Assembly (NCBI GenBank): GCA_902651635.1
Contig: CACRSC010001917.1
Location: 87,218 to 151,217, forward strand
Direction of reading: 5' to 3'
Origin: Mastigamoeba balamuthi
Taxonomy: Eukaryota; Evosea; Mastigamoebida; Mastigamoebidae
Length of the DNA: 64,000 nucleotides
Positions 54,901 to 64,000 of the stretch are shown in pieces; the first letter of the stretch is position 1; each line of letters starts with the position of its first letter. The notes beneath the pieces are model-generated. The model saw only the letters and a program-made list of their open reading frames with translations. It was not told where the DNA came from and did not search any database. The translations under genes and the position numbers were made by a program.

Positions 54901-56964
54901 TCACTGTGCCCTCTTGGGAGCCTCGACGTACTGGTGGAAGAAGCGTAACATGGTGTACGCCGCGTTTTCTAGGGCCTTCCTGCCCATAACACCGTCCCGC
55001 TGTTCTTCGATCCCCTCGTCAGACACTCCCTTGAACGCCGGCAGCATAACACGAGGACCGTCGGGCGACGGCGTCTCTCTGGCCGTCTTGTAAATCCAGT
55101 GGATCTCCATGTCGAGGGCCTGGGCGTCGGCCCTTTCCAGGATATCAAGCACTTTCTCCTTCGTATTGATGGTGTCGGAGACAGTTACGACGGTGTGGTT
55201 CTCCGAGGTCTTGGCTATCGCTTGGCTGAGATGTGCATGGTCCTGGGCCATGAACGTCTTCTCATCCTTGACAAAGCGATCGGGTTCTGTGAATTCGACA
55301 TCGGATAGTTGGGCTCTGCTCGTGGTGATGACCATTGCCTTGCCGAGGTTTTCACTGCGACCAGCACAGAAGCCATACGTGGTGACGTACTTTGGGTTTA
55401 TTTCGTGCAGCACGTATTCCAGCTGCGGCATGCACTTTCTCCCCGCCGTTGTCAGGACGAAGATTCCGCAGGAGAGAATTGTGTTGTTAATTCCAGGGAC
55501 AGCGACCACTCTGACCAAGTTGGATATGGTATCCGATGTTGATGAAAGATAGAACGGAGTCCAACTGCTCCCAGCGTGGTACTGCAGGGAGGCTTCCAGT
55601 CCTGCAAAAATTCCGGGGTTTACTCTGTAGCTCCACTCCTTGTCCTTTGCGATCACAATCAGGATATCAATCAACGGATATCGTTTCTCGACAGTCATAC
55701 GACATCTTTCGATGTGTTCTGCGGCTGCATGGGCTACACGGGAGGGCGACTGAGTTAAATTTGCCACTGAATCTGAACCGAACCAGAGCATTTTGAAGGA
55801 TCGCTCTGGGGCTGCCCATTAGCTTCGGAGCACTTCCTCTGGGCTTCGTCTCTCTCCCTGCAAGCCCTGTCACACTCGTTTCTGGCCTCATCGCGCTCCA
55901 TTAAGGCAAGGTCCCGTTGGTGCTCCAGGATCCTCGTGTTCCTGAGATGATCTACATCTCGAGGGAGCCCGATGCTCCAGACTGTTGCCCTATCTGTGGC
56001 GCCGACCTCTCCCTGCATAACAGTTGGTTGCACTTCGAAAGTTCTTCCGGTGAAGAACAGGTATCTGTTTTTCATAAGTTGAGACAGTTCTGGACATGTA
56101 AATGACTCACCTTCCGGTGTTCTTATGGCGCAGACGAACCAGATCACCATATGACAGTTCGGCACTGGGATTTGAAGTGACCCCTTCCACAGTCCAGATG
56201 TCGTTCACATCGCTGACAACCAGAGTAGGGCCTCCACGCCAGATGATACGGAAGCACGAAACCTCCTGGACAGAGCTTGATACCGGAGCTGGATGTCCGG
56301 TGTGACTGTGCAGAAATGCCCTTGTCGCAAAGTGCCTCAGGCGGATGTCATCTCCCGACCTTGCAATGCTATTGCTGCCTGAGAGTGATGGCATAATGAT
56401 TTCCCAGACGTTGTTGATATCATCATCACCTGTACATGTCACCTGCTGCTGGCCGGATGAGCCTGAGTGTGAATAGAAGAGGCTGTGACTGTGCAGATAT
56501 GCAGGTCCGCAGTCCCCTTCCAGTGGCTTGAACAGCAGGGGGCTTGAATACGGAAGGGAAGCCACCCTCACGAAGTCCTGTTTGGATGTAAGATGAGTGG
56601 GTTGTTCAAGAGTATCACAATTGGCTTGTTGAAGCTCCATTTGAGAGTGATGACCGAGTCAGCAGCCACACTGAGCTGCCTGTTTTCCTCGATCTCCTCC
56701 CACACATCTCTGCCATCTACTATCCTCAGAAACTTGTACTGAATGACTGTGTTGGTGTGAACTGCAGCAACAGCCTCCCAGCAGTTGATATCGATCTTCT
56801 GAGCCTTCACTCTGGTCTCCCATTTCTCCCATTCGGACCCCTTCATGTACACCTCATGATCTGTCACCGGAGTAAGACACACAAAATCACTTTGGCCTTT
56901 TCTTACCACCGCCCCCAAGTGCGGTGATGCGGAACTTGACAGAGGACAGAGTTTTGAGTGCCAT
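54901..56964 (-). CDS. CBM20 - MIR - coiled-coil - nucleoside phosphorylase/nucleosidase fusion
   Basis: Five exons on the minus strand: 56907-56964, 56619-56860, 56111-56577, 55779-56064 and 54901-55749 (introns 46, 41, 46 and 29 bp), 633 residues. Residues 1-100 resemble starch-binding CBM20 (VKFRITALG, HEVYMKGSEWEKW, IQYKFLRI, WEEIEENRQL). Residues ~105-280 carry MIR-type repeats (LHSHSLFYSHSG, LRHFATRAFLHSHTG, LRHKNTGRYLFF). Residues ~300-345 are a charged coiled coil (RDEARNECDRACRERDEAQ). The last ~280 residues resemble the PNP_UDP/MTA-SAH nucleosidase fold (DILIVIAKDKEWS, VAVPGINNTI, TYGFCAGRSENLG, ALDMEIHWIY). The last intron could instead be absent: the upstream frame stops at 55755 and an ATG lies at 55791, giving two overlapping genes. 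No signal peptide. Confidence 0.7.
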
Positions 56965-58103
56965 CAGATCACCTCTGAGTTGTTGTTGTCTTCACCTTAC
57001 TGTCTTGGGCTTTACAAAAATAATGAAACTGAGAAGAATCCCCGCTTTTTATCTCGGGATGACGTGTACACATGGACGTCACCAACAGCTTTTCTCTGGT
57101 GGAAATGCGACTACCCACGTAACGATGAGAATTTCCAATGTAACCTTGCGAGATATCTCGTGGGATTGAGGGCGTCGCGGCCACGGCTTGCCGGCCATCC
57201 GAGGCAGCCTCGCTGCATGGAGGCGCGGGGCTGTCATCGGATCAAAGAGATGCACAACTGGTAGCACAGAAATAAAAGTAAAACTTGTGGATGGGAAATG
57301 CCGACTGCCACCCGGGCTTGCCAAATCTGTCGCCGCCGTCGGCGTACGCGGAGGTGCCTCGCTGGTGGTTCTCTGCTGTGATGGAGCACGATGAGCACTG
57401 CGACCTGCTCAATTAACTAGTGGATGGGCTTGGAACGAACATGGAGGGGACACCTGCAGGGTGGATGGGAATGTCCCAAACCAAAAAGTGGGTGTCGTTT
57501 CCCCTGTTTCCCCACTCACCGGGAACGAATGCACAGAAGGCCTTGTTTTACCCCTTGAATCTGTCTAACGAGAAAGCTGTTGTCGGTTCTATGGCAAGCC
57601 CATCGAGCCTGCCGCCGGGCTCCTCGTGGTGCTGGGCCAGCTGGGCAGGCAGTGAGAGTGCCAGCTGTCCGTGGTTCCGCTCCACCTCTGTTCCGTTGAT
57701 GCCACGTAAACGGTGATCCTCACGGGGCACATGAACACTGCCGCGCTGCTGAGGTGCCGCCCCAGACGGACGGGGCGAGCACAGCCCCGTGGGTTCACGA
57801 CCAGGCGCACGAGAAAGGGAGGGGAAGCGGGCGCGGAGCCTGGAAATCTCCGAATTTGGGCGGCCAAAAACGCCTCGCCGACAATAGAATAGTCGGGGGG
57901 AGAGGGAGGGGGCGAAGAGCAGAGGGCGCAAGGGCCATTGTGGGCTGAACAGCGTTGCAGAAATCGCATTGCGTTTATGACTATTGAACATAAGCAACGG
58001 AGAGAGGTGGTGGCAGAGAGTGTCTGAGACAAAGGAGCACCTCTCGAGGAAAAAAAACCAAAAGACGCGCCGGGGGGGAGTCGTGGCGGGCAGGGCGGGC
58101 GGG
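56965..58103. other. Intergenic 1.1 kb
   Basis: Upstream of the fusion gene and downstream of the Cys-rich gene. Contains the 12-bp perfect palindrome CGAGATATCTCG at 57149-57160. No exon recognised; nearer 58100 it becomes GC-rich 3' flank. Confidence 0.4.
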
Positions 58104-60325
58104 TCACCACCGTCGGCGGTCCACAGCCGGCGGCGAGATGCCCACCGACCACGTGCCGACCATCCCGCCGCTCCTGCCGCTGCCCTGCACCGACAGCGGC
58201 GCCAATCGCGCCCTGCTCTCGAGCAGCTCCCCGAACGCCGTCCGGACCGCCAGCGACCTCACGACGCGCCCGTCGATGACGGCCGTCGCCGAGACGCTGT
58301 CGAGCCCCCGCGGGCCCTCGCGCTGCGGGCACTCGTAGAGCTGCGACCAGGGCACGTTGACGCACGTCGAGCAGCCGCTCGCGAGCGTCGCGTTGGCCAG
58401 GGCGGCGCCCTCGGGCGCCCACTGGACCGACCAGCACATCGTCGCGACCATCCGCGTGCCCTTGGCCTCGACGGTGCTCGCGACGAGGCCCGAGAGCGGG
58501 AACAGCAGCGAGGCGCCGAACAGCACCAGGGCCATGGCGACGAGGAACCGCTGCTGGCGCTGCGACACGGCCACGCGCCGGCCCGACGTCGGCATCGGCA
58601 GCGGCGCGCTGGGCTCCACGAGCGACGCCCCGCGCAGCTTGTCCGACGCCTCGCGCAGCTTGGCCAGAATGCCCAGCTTCCGCTGCGCCTCGGCCTGCCG
58701 CGCCTGCTCCTCGGGCCCCGCGCCCGCCTCGGACTCGCTCGAGCTGCCGTCGCTCTCGGCGTCGATCTGCCCCTGGTCGTTGGGCCTCGTCTCCCCGCCC
58801 ACCGACAGCATCTTGTCCGCAGGCAGTGGCGCCGCCTTGCCCGTGTGCTGCGCCCGCGCGCGCCGTGAGGGGAAACGCGAGAACGCGGCTGAGAGAGGCG
58901 GAGAACACGCACGCGGCGCCTGTGGGTCTCGTCGCGCGAGTACCACTTGCCGTTGCAGCACGCGGGGTCGTCGCAGTAGAACGGGAAGTCGGCGTGGTGG
59001 CGGCCCTTCTTGCCGCGGAAGTCGTGCTGGGCGACAGTGCACTTGTAGCGCGACGCGGTGCCCTCGCGCTTGATCTCGGCGGGGCACCAGTGCACGCGGC
59101 ACGCGTAGGGCGTGCGGCAGAACCCCTGGCACGCCAGCACGCTCGCGTCCTCCAGGACCTTGAGCCGCGCCACGGCCGCGGGGTCGCCCGTGACCCACTC
59201 GGCGCTGCGCAGCTTCTGTATGCGGAAGAAGCACTCCATCTTGCGCTCGCACGGCCGCCCCGTCGGTATCGGCGGCGACAGCCCCGTCAGCGCCCCGACG
59301 GCGCCGATTCCGGCGGTTCCCAGCGGGTTCGCGGGCGGGACGGGCGCGGGGACGGCAGCTGGGGGCGGGGCGTGGACCACGAGCGTGGGCTGCGGGGCGG
59401 GAGGCGAGGGCTGGGCGCAGGGGGCGGGCGGGGAGACCGGCGAGAACTCGGGGCGCTGGCGCTTGCCCGACAGGAGGGCGTCAGAGTCGCCGCCGGAGGA
59501 GCCCTCCAGCTCGCGCTTGACCCGCTGCTTCACCCACGAGCCCCTGTAGACGAACACGTTGTGCTTGGAGTCTGCGCAGTGCTCTCAGTGTCAGCAGAAA
59601 AGGGGGAAAGGGGGAAAAGAAGATCCACGAATCGGAAATCAAGCCACCAATCAATCAGGCGGCCGGAAATCAAGCTGGTGATGTCATCGGTGGGGCACCT
59701 GGGAACTGGGAGCAGCAGGAAGCGAGCGGGAAGCCGTGCTCGGCGCAGAACTCGGGCGCGAGGCAGGCGCCGAAGCAGGGGCGGGCCGACTGTTTCCAGT
59801 TCGCCAGCCACTTGCGCGCGCCGCCCTGGCACTGCACCCCGTCGGAGCCTCTCATCTCCCTGAGCCTCTCCAGGCAATGCGGGCTTTTGGAGGTTGAGTC
59901 ACAGAGTTTGATTTCAGTTTGATTTCAGTTCAATCAAAACAAGAATCAACACCAATTCAAATAACGTCATAACGGATCCCGGCCGGTGGATATTCTGCGT
60001 ACCACCATGAGGTGCCCAAAGCGGCAGCTGCAGCGGCTGCAGGGGAGCATTCCTGCACCGGTGCCTCGGCGGGCGCCTCCGCGGGCAGCTGCGGCGCCGA
60101 GGGGGCGTACGCGGCCCCCTGCAGCGCCTGCGGCGGAGACACGTCAGAGTCCGACGGCGACCCCAGCAGCAGCGCGTCGTCGGGCGACTCTGCCGCCACC
60201 GCCGCCGCCGACTCTGCGCTCCCGGGCGCCCAGATCGGCGCGTCCGGGTAGCCGCCCAGCGCGTCGTCCGCCGCCGGGTACATCGCGGGTCCCCACTGTC
60301 CCTCGGGCAGCGGGGCGTCGGCCAT
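58104..60325 (-). CDS. Cys-rich DNA-binding-like protein with membrane anchor, copy 2
   Basis: Family not recognised. Exons 59966-60325, 59699-59867, 58913-59571 and 58104-58847 give 643 residues. Order: acidic Ala/Pro-rich N-terminus with SPSDSDVSPP; a first Cys-rich block (RPCFGACLAPEFCAEHG); basic linker (VKQRVKREL, SGKRQRP); Pro-rich stretch; a second Cys/His-rich block (RKMECFFRIQKL, ACQGFCRTPYACRVHWC, KCTVAQHDFRGKKGRHH, FYCDDPACCNGKWYS); acidic/helical linker (EEQARQAEAQRKLG); one transmembrane helix (FLVAMALVLFGASLLFPLSG) near residue 490; a C-terminal domain with further Cys. The layout fits a membrane-tethered transcription factor, which is inference. Intron 1 is read with a GAG acceptor. 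The start (or the one 33 codons upstream in copy 1) is uncertain. Confidence 0.6.
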
Positions 60326-60366
60326 CTGCGCGTCCCCGTGGGGCCGCGTGGGGGATCAGCGCAGCG
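60326..60366. other. Truncated 5' flank of copy 2
   Basis: Matches 61957-61999 with small deletions, then stops at the N. It shows that the upstream DNA of copy 2 is missing. Confidence 0.6.
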
Positions 60367-60367
60367 N
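60367..60367. other. Unresolved base N (probable scaffold join 4)
   Basis: Separates the 5' flank of copy 2 from the middle of exon 4 of copy 1. Confidence 0.8.
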
Positions 60368-61956
60368 GACTCGCTCGAGCTGCCGTCGCTCTCGTCGATC
60401 TGCCCCTGGTCGTTGGGCCTCGTCTCCCCGCCCACCGCCAGCATCTTGTCCGCAGGCAGTGGCGCCGCCTTGCCCGTGTGCTGCGCCCGCGCGCGCCGTG
60501 AGGGGAAACGCGAGAACGCGGCTGAGAGAGGCGGAGAACACGCACGCGGCGCCTGTGGGTCTCGTCGCGCGAGTACCACTTGCCGTTGCAGCACGCGGGG
60601 TCGTCGCAGTAGAACGGGAAGTCGGCGTGGTGGCGGCCCTTCTTGCCGCGGAAGTCGTGCTGGGCGACAGTGCACTTGTAGCGCGACGCGGTGCCCTCGC
60701 GCTTGATCTCGGCGGGGCACCAGTGCACGCGGCACGCGTAGGGCGTGCGGCAGAACCCCTGGCACGCCAGCACGCTCGCGTCCTCCAGGACCTTGAGCCG
60801 CGCCACGGCCGCGGGGTCGCCCGTGACCCACTCGGCGCTGCGCAGCTTCTGTATGCGGAAGAAGCACTCCATCTTGCGCTCGCACGGCCGCCCCGTCGGT
60901 ATCGGCGGCGACAGCCCCGTCAGCGCCCCGACGGCGCCGATTCCGGCGGTTCCCAGCGGGTTCGCGGGCGGGACGGGCGCGGGGACGGTAGCTGGGGGCG
61001 GGGCGTGGACCACGAGCGTGGGCTGCGGGGCGGGAGGCGAGGGCTGGGCGCAGGGGGCGGGCGGGGAGACCGGCGAGAACTCGGGGCGCTGGCGCTTGCC
61101 CGACAGGAGGGCGTCAGAGTCGCCGCCGGAGGAGCCCTCGAGCTCGCGCTTGACCCGCTGCTTCACCCACGAGCCCCTGTAGACGAATACGTTGTGCTTG
61201 GAGTCTGCGCAGTGCTCCCCGTGTCAGCAGAAAAGGGAAAAGGGAAAGAGAAGATCCACGAATCGGAAATCAAGCCACCAATCAATCAGGCGGCCGGAAA
61301 TCAAGCTGGTGATGTCATCGGTGGGGCACCTGGGAACTGGGAGCAGCAGGAAGCGAGCGGGAAGCCGTGCTCGGCGCAGAACTCGGGCGCGAGGCAGGCG
61401 CCGAAGCAGGGGCGGGCCGACTGTTTCCAGTTCGCCAGCCACTTGCGCGCGCCGCCCTGGCACTGCACCCCGTCGGAGCCTCTCATCTCCCTGAGCCTCT
61501 CCAGGCAATGCGGGCTTTTGGAGGTTGAGTCACAGAGTTTGATTTCAGTTTGATTTCAGTTCAATCAAAACAAGAATCAACACCAATTCAAATAACGTCA
61601 TAACGGATCCCGGCCGGTGGATATTCTGCGTACCACCATGAGGTGCCCAAAGCGGCAGCTGCAGCGGCTGCAGGGGAGCATTCCTGCACCGGCGCCTCGG
61701 CGGGCGCCTCCGCGGGCAGCTGCGGCGCCGAGGGGGCGTACGCGGCCCCCTGCAGCGCCTGCGGCGGAGACACGTCAGAGTCCGACGGCGACCCCAGCAG
61801 CAGCGCGTCGTCGGGCGACTCTGCCGCCACCGCCGCCGCCGACTCTGCGCTCCCGGGCGCCCAGATCGGCGCGTCCGGGTAGCCGCCCAGCGCGTCGTCC
61901 GCCGCCGGGTACATCGCGGGTCCCCACTGTCCCTCGGGCAGCGGGGCGTCGGCCAT
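60368..61956 (-). CDS. Cys-rich DNA-binding-like protein, copy 1 (3' end lost at N)
   Basis: Exons 61597-61956, 61330-61498, 60546-61204 and part of exon 4 (60368-60480). Nearly identical to copy 2 in exons and introns. Differences include MLAVGG for MLSVGG, loss of one codon in the QIDAESDG segment, and single silent changes. The sequence after the N (the membrane segment and C-terminal domain) is missing. Upstream, an in-frame ATG at 62055 would add 33 residues (MFWEESVRSPSPLLLLFPCA), which is signal-like but may just be leader. Confidence 0.65.
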
Positions 61957-62055
61957 CTGCGCGTCCCCCGTGGGGCCGCGTGGGGGAGTCAGCGCAGCGC
62001 AGGGGAAGAGGAGGAGGAGGGGAGAAGGGGACCGCACAGATTCCTCCCAAAACAT

Positions 62056-62713
62056 CGCGGGCGAGGGAGGGAAGGGAGGGCGCGGGCGCGGGCGAGGTTG
62101 GTGGGGCCGCCCGGGGGGCGCGGGGGTGGTGTGGCGAGGGGAGGAGGGAGAGCGGTGTGATCGGGATGGGGCGCTAGAAATGAGTGCGGGAGGAACGGCG
62201 CCCGCCCCGATGATGTAACGCGAAAATATCCGTGCGCTGTACACTTGAGGAGCAGCAACACGCCACTGCTTCAGGAAGACGGATCTGCTGTACCTTTGAC
62301 CGGAATCTGGCCTGTGACGAAGCCCCTGAAGGTGCAGTGCGTCAGGAGTGCGTGGATGCTGGCCAGTGGTCGGCCTCCTTCAGCAGCTCGCACGCATCAG
62401 GTGATTCCAGACACACCGGATCACCAGTTTTTGCATTTTCGTACCGTGGGTAGCTCCCGTCCTTCTACACTGCATCGTGTTTTATCCGGCCTTTGGGGAA
62501 AATCAATTGTGTTCCTTCTGAGGCAGATGGTCCACCCCATATCTCCGCCAGTGGCCGCTGATTGACCCTCATCAGTCCCTGATTCGCATCCGCCTGATGA
62601 ACGCAAGCGCGCCGGAAACCAGTCGACGTCAGGACACGCCAGATACGATTGTCATAACGTCTTTTTCAGGACCAGAAAGAAAAGGGCAACACAGAAGCAA
62701 ACGCACAAGCGCA
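62056..62713. promoter_or_regulatory. Divergent upstream region, Cys-rich gene / GAPN
   Basis: Contains GCGAAAATATCCGTGCGCTGTAC near 62219-62241 on the Cys-rich gene side and GGGGAAAATCAATTGTG near 62495. No exon recognised. Confidence 0.4.
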
Positions 62714-64000
62714 ATGGCTGTTCTCGTCAAGGACCTCGTGAGCGCGGAGATGGTCTTCCCCGCGGCCTCGTCCGTGCCCGCCCAGTACCGCCTCACCCCT
62801 GTCGTCCAGAAGGACTACCTCATCAACGGCCAGCTCGTCTCCTGGACCGCACGTCCCCCATCTCGGACCTCCTCCACCTCCTCCGGGGGGGAGCTCACTC
62901 GCAGCAGGGGCCGCGCGAGAGGGTGCTGGGGCCGGTGTGCTTCAAGGACGGGGGGCTGCAGCAGCAGGTGGTGGGCGAGTACCCGCTGCTCACAGCCAAG
63001 GAGGCCCTCGACGCGCTCAGGGCAGCCGCCAGCGCCTACGGCAACGGCCAGGGGTTCTGGCCCCTGCTCAGCGTGGCCGAGCGCATCGGCTACATGCAGC
63101 GCTTCGTCATCCGCATGAAGGCCCAGCGCGACCGGTGCGCCCCGCTGCTAGACGGAGGGAATCCGGCCATTGCGCGGAACAAGGGAATTTCGAGGCTGAT
63201 GATGTGGCAAAAATGGGGTTGGGCGGCTGCGGCGAGTAAAACAGGGTCGTGCAGCTGCTGATGTGGGAGATCGGCAAGTCGCTCAAGGCGTCGCAGGGCG
63301 AGTTTGACCGCACGGTGCAGTACATCCAGGACACGATCGACTCGCTCAAGGACCTCGACCGCACCTCGAGCCGCTTCACCATCTCCGAGGGCGTCGTCGC
63401 CCAGATCCGCCGCGCCCCGCTGGGCGTCGTCCTCTGCATGGGCCCCTACAAGTACGGAAGGGGGGAGGGGGAAGTCACCTCCACTCTACCCGATTTGGGT
63501 CTGACACGTCACTGCAACGTCACCTCCCGCACAGCTACCCGCTGAACGAGACCTTCACGACGCTGATCCCGGCGATACTGATGGGCAACACGGTCATCTT
63601 CAAGCCGCCGCGCATGGGCGTCCTGCTGCACTCGCCGCTGCTCGAGGCGTTCCGCGACTGCTTCCCCCCGGGCGTCGTCAACACCGTCTACGGCGAGGGC
63701 CCCACGATCATCACCCCGATCATGGCCAGCGGCGACACGTCCGTGCTCGCGTTCATCGGCTCGAGCAGGGTCGCCGACGTGCTCAAGAAGCAGCACCCCA
63801 AGCCCCACCGCCTGCGCTGCGTGCTGGGGCTCGACGCCAAGAACGCCGGCATCGTGCTGGCAGACGCGGACCTCGAGCTCGCGGTCCAGGAGTCCGTGCT
63901 GGGCGCCCTGTCGTTCAACGGCCAGCGCTGCACGGCCCTCAAGATCCTCTGGGTGCACAGGTTTCCGAGATCCCCCCCCCAGATTTTCTCGCAATTTCGA
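62714..64000 (+). CDS. GAPN: NADP-dependent non-phosphorylating glyceraldehyde-3-phosphate dehydrogenase (5' part)
   Basis: Aldehyde dehydrogenase superfamily; oxidises glyceraldehyde-3-phosphate directly to 3-phosphoglycerate, making NADPH and bypassing the ATP-yielding GAPDH/PGK steps. Exons: 62714 to about 62849, about 62892-63134, 63245-63451, 63535-63960; a donor at 63961 (GTTTCC) leads out of the window. Landmarks: [34 protein letters not shown] assembled across an intron, [40 protein letters not shown] and the catalytic Cys in [16 protein letters not shown], diagnostic of GAPN within ALDHs. The exact first intron is uncertain. About the last third of the protein is beyond the edge. Confidence 0.9.

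Noticed and set aside
1-64000. tRNA, rRNA or CRISPR loci
   Set aside because: I looked for tRNA B-box-like GGTTCGAATCC, rRNA blocks and regularly spaced repeats and found none convincing. A covariance-model scan would be decisive.

Overview
The window is nuclear DNA from a GC-rich protist with short spliceosomal introns. Evidence: a U6-specific LSm protein, two actins, an SSXT co-activator, a DEAD-box ribosome-biogenesis helicase, MYND, CBM20 and MIR domains, and spliced genes whose intron phases can be worked out exactly. Introns are mostly 50-150 bp, start GT(G/A), and end CAG or often AAG, GAG or TAG; some appear to be only 29-50 bp. Dense head-to-head genes and the gene set suggest a free-living amoeboid protist. 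An amoebozoan (perhaps an archamoeba such as Mastigamoeba) is my best guess from general knowledge, not something the sequence proves.

Layout. 0-11 kb: LSm8 (+), papain-family peptidase (-), a gene-poor 2.4 kb stretch, a PLC-like phosphodiesterase (+), a small Gln/Ala-rich gene (+), actin (+) and a broken actin copy. 11-30 kb: compact gene block with a CTP-dependent lipid kinase (+), TatD nuclease (-), DDX52/ROK1 helicase (+), helical-repeat plus ADP-ribosyltransferase protein (-), HDDC2-type HD hydrolase (+), a basic-tailed protein (-), SSXT/GIF protein (+), LCAT-like acyltransferase/phospholipase (+), a membrane protein (-), small paralogous genes, a SAM-like plus receiver-like protein (+), and a coiled-coil MYND protein (+). 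30-43 kb: AT-rich, repeat-laden DNA holding an inverted, decayed duplicate of the PLC / small gene / actin segment, a Tc1/mariner relic and minisatellites. 43.4-47.3 kb: a broken RNase H-bearing retroelement framed by a 16-bp direct repeat. 48-64 kb: GC-rich again, with a duplicated gene of unknown function (one copy cut), galactose mutarotase (-), a CBM20-MIR-coiled-coil-nucleosidase fusion (-), two near-identical tandem copies of a Cys-rich membrane-anchored protein (-), and the 5' part of a non-phosphorylating GAPDH (+).

Four single N bases (31308, 42722, 49451, 60367) each sit at the edge of a duplicated segment. They probably mark scaffold joins of unknown size, so distances across them should not be trusted. 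Several divergent gene pairs share upstream gaps of 88-250 bp that carry A/T-rich GATAT/ATATC words in otherwise GC-rich DNA, a plausible core promoter signature. The strongest candidates for something undescribed are the CBM20-MIR-nucleosidase fusion, the helical-repeat-ADP-ribosyltransferase with Lys in place of the usual catalytic Arg, and the SAM/pseudo-receiver protein. No functional pathway links neighbouring genes; their proximity looks like compactness rather than operons.
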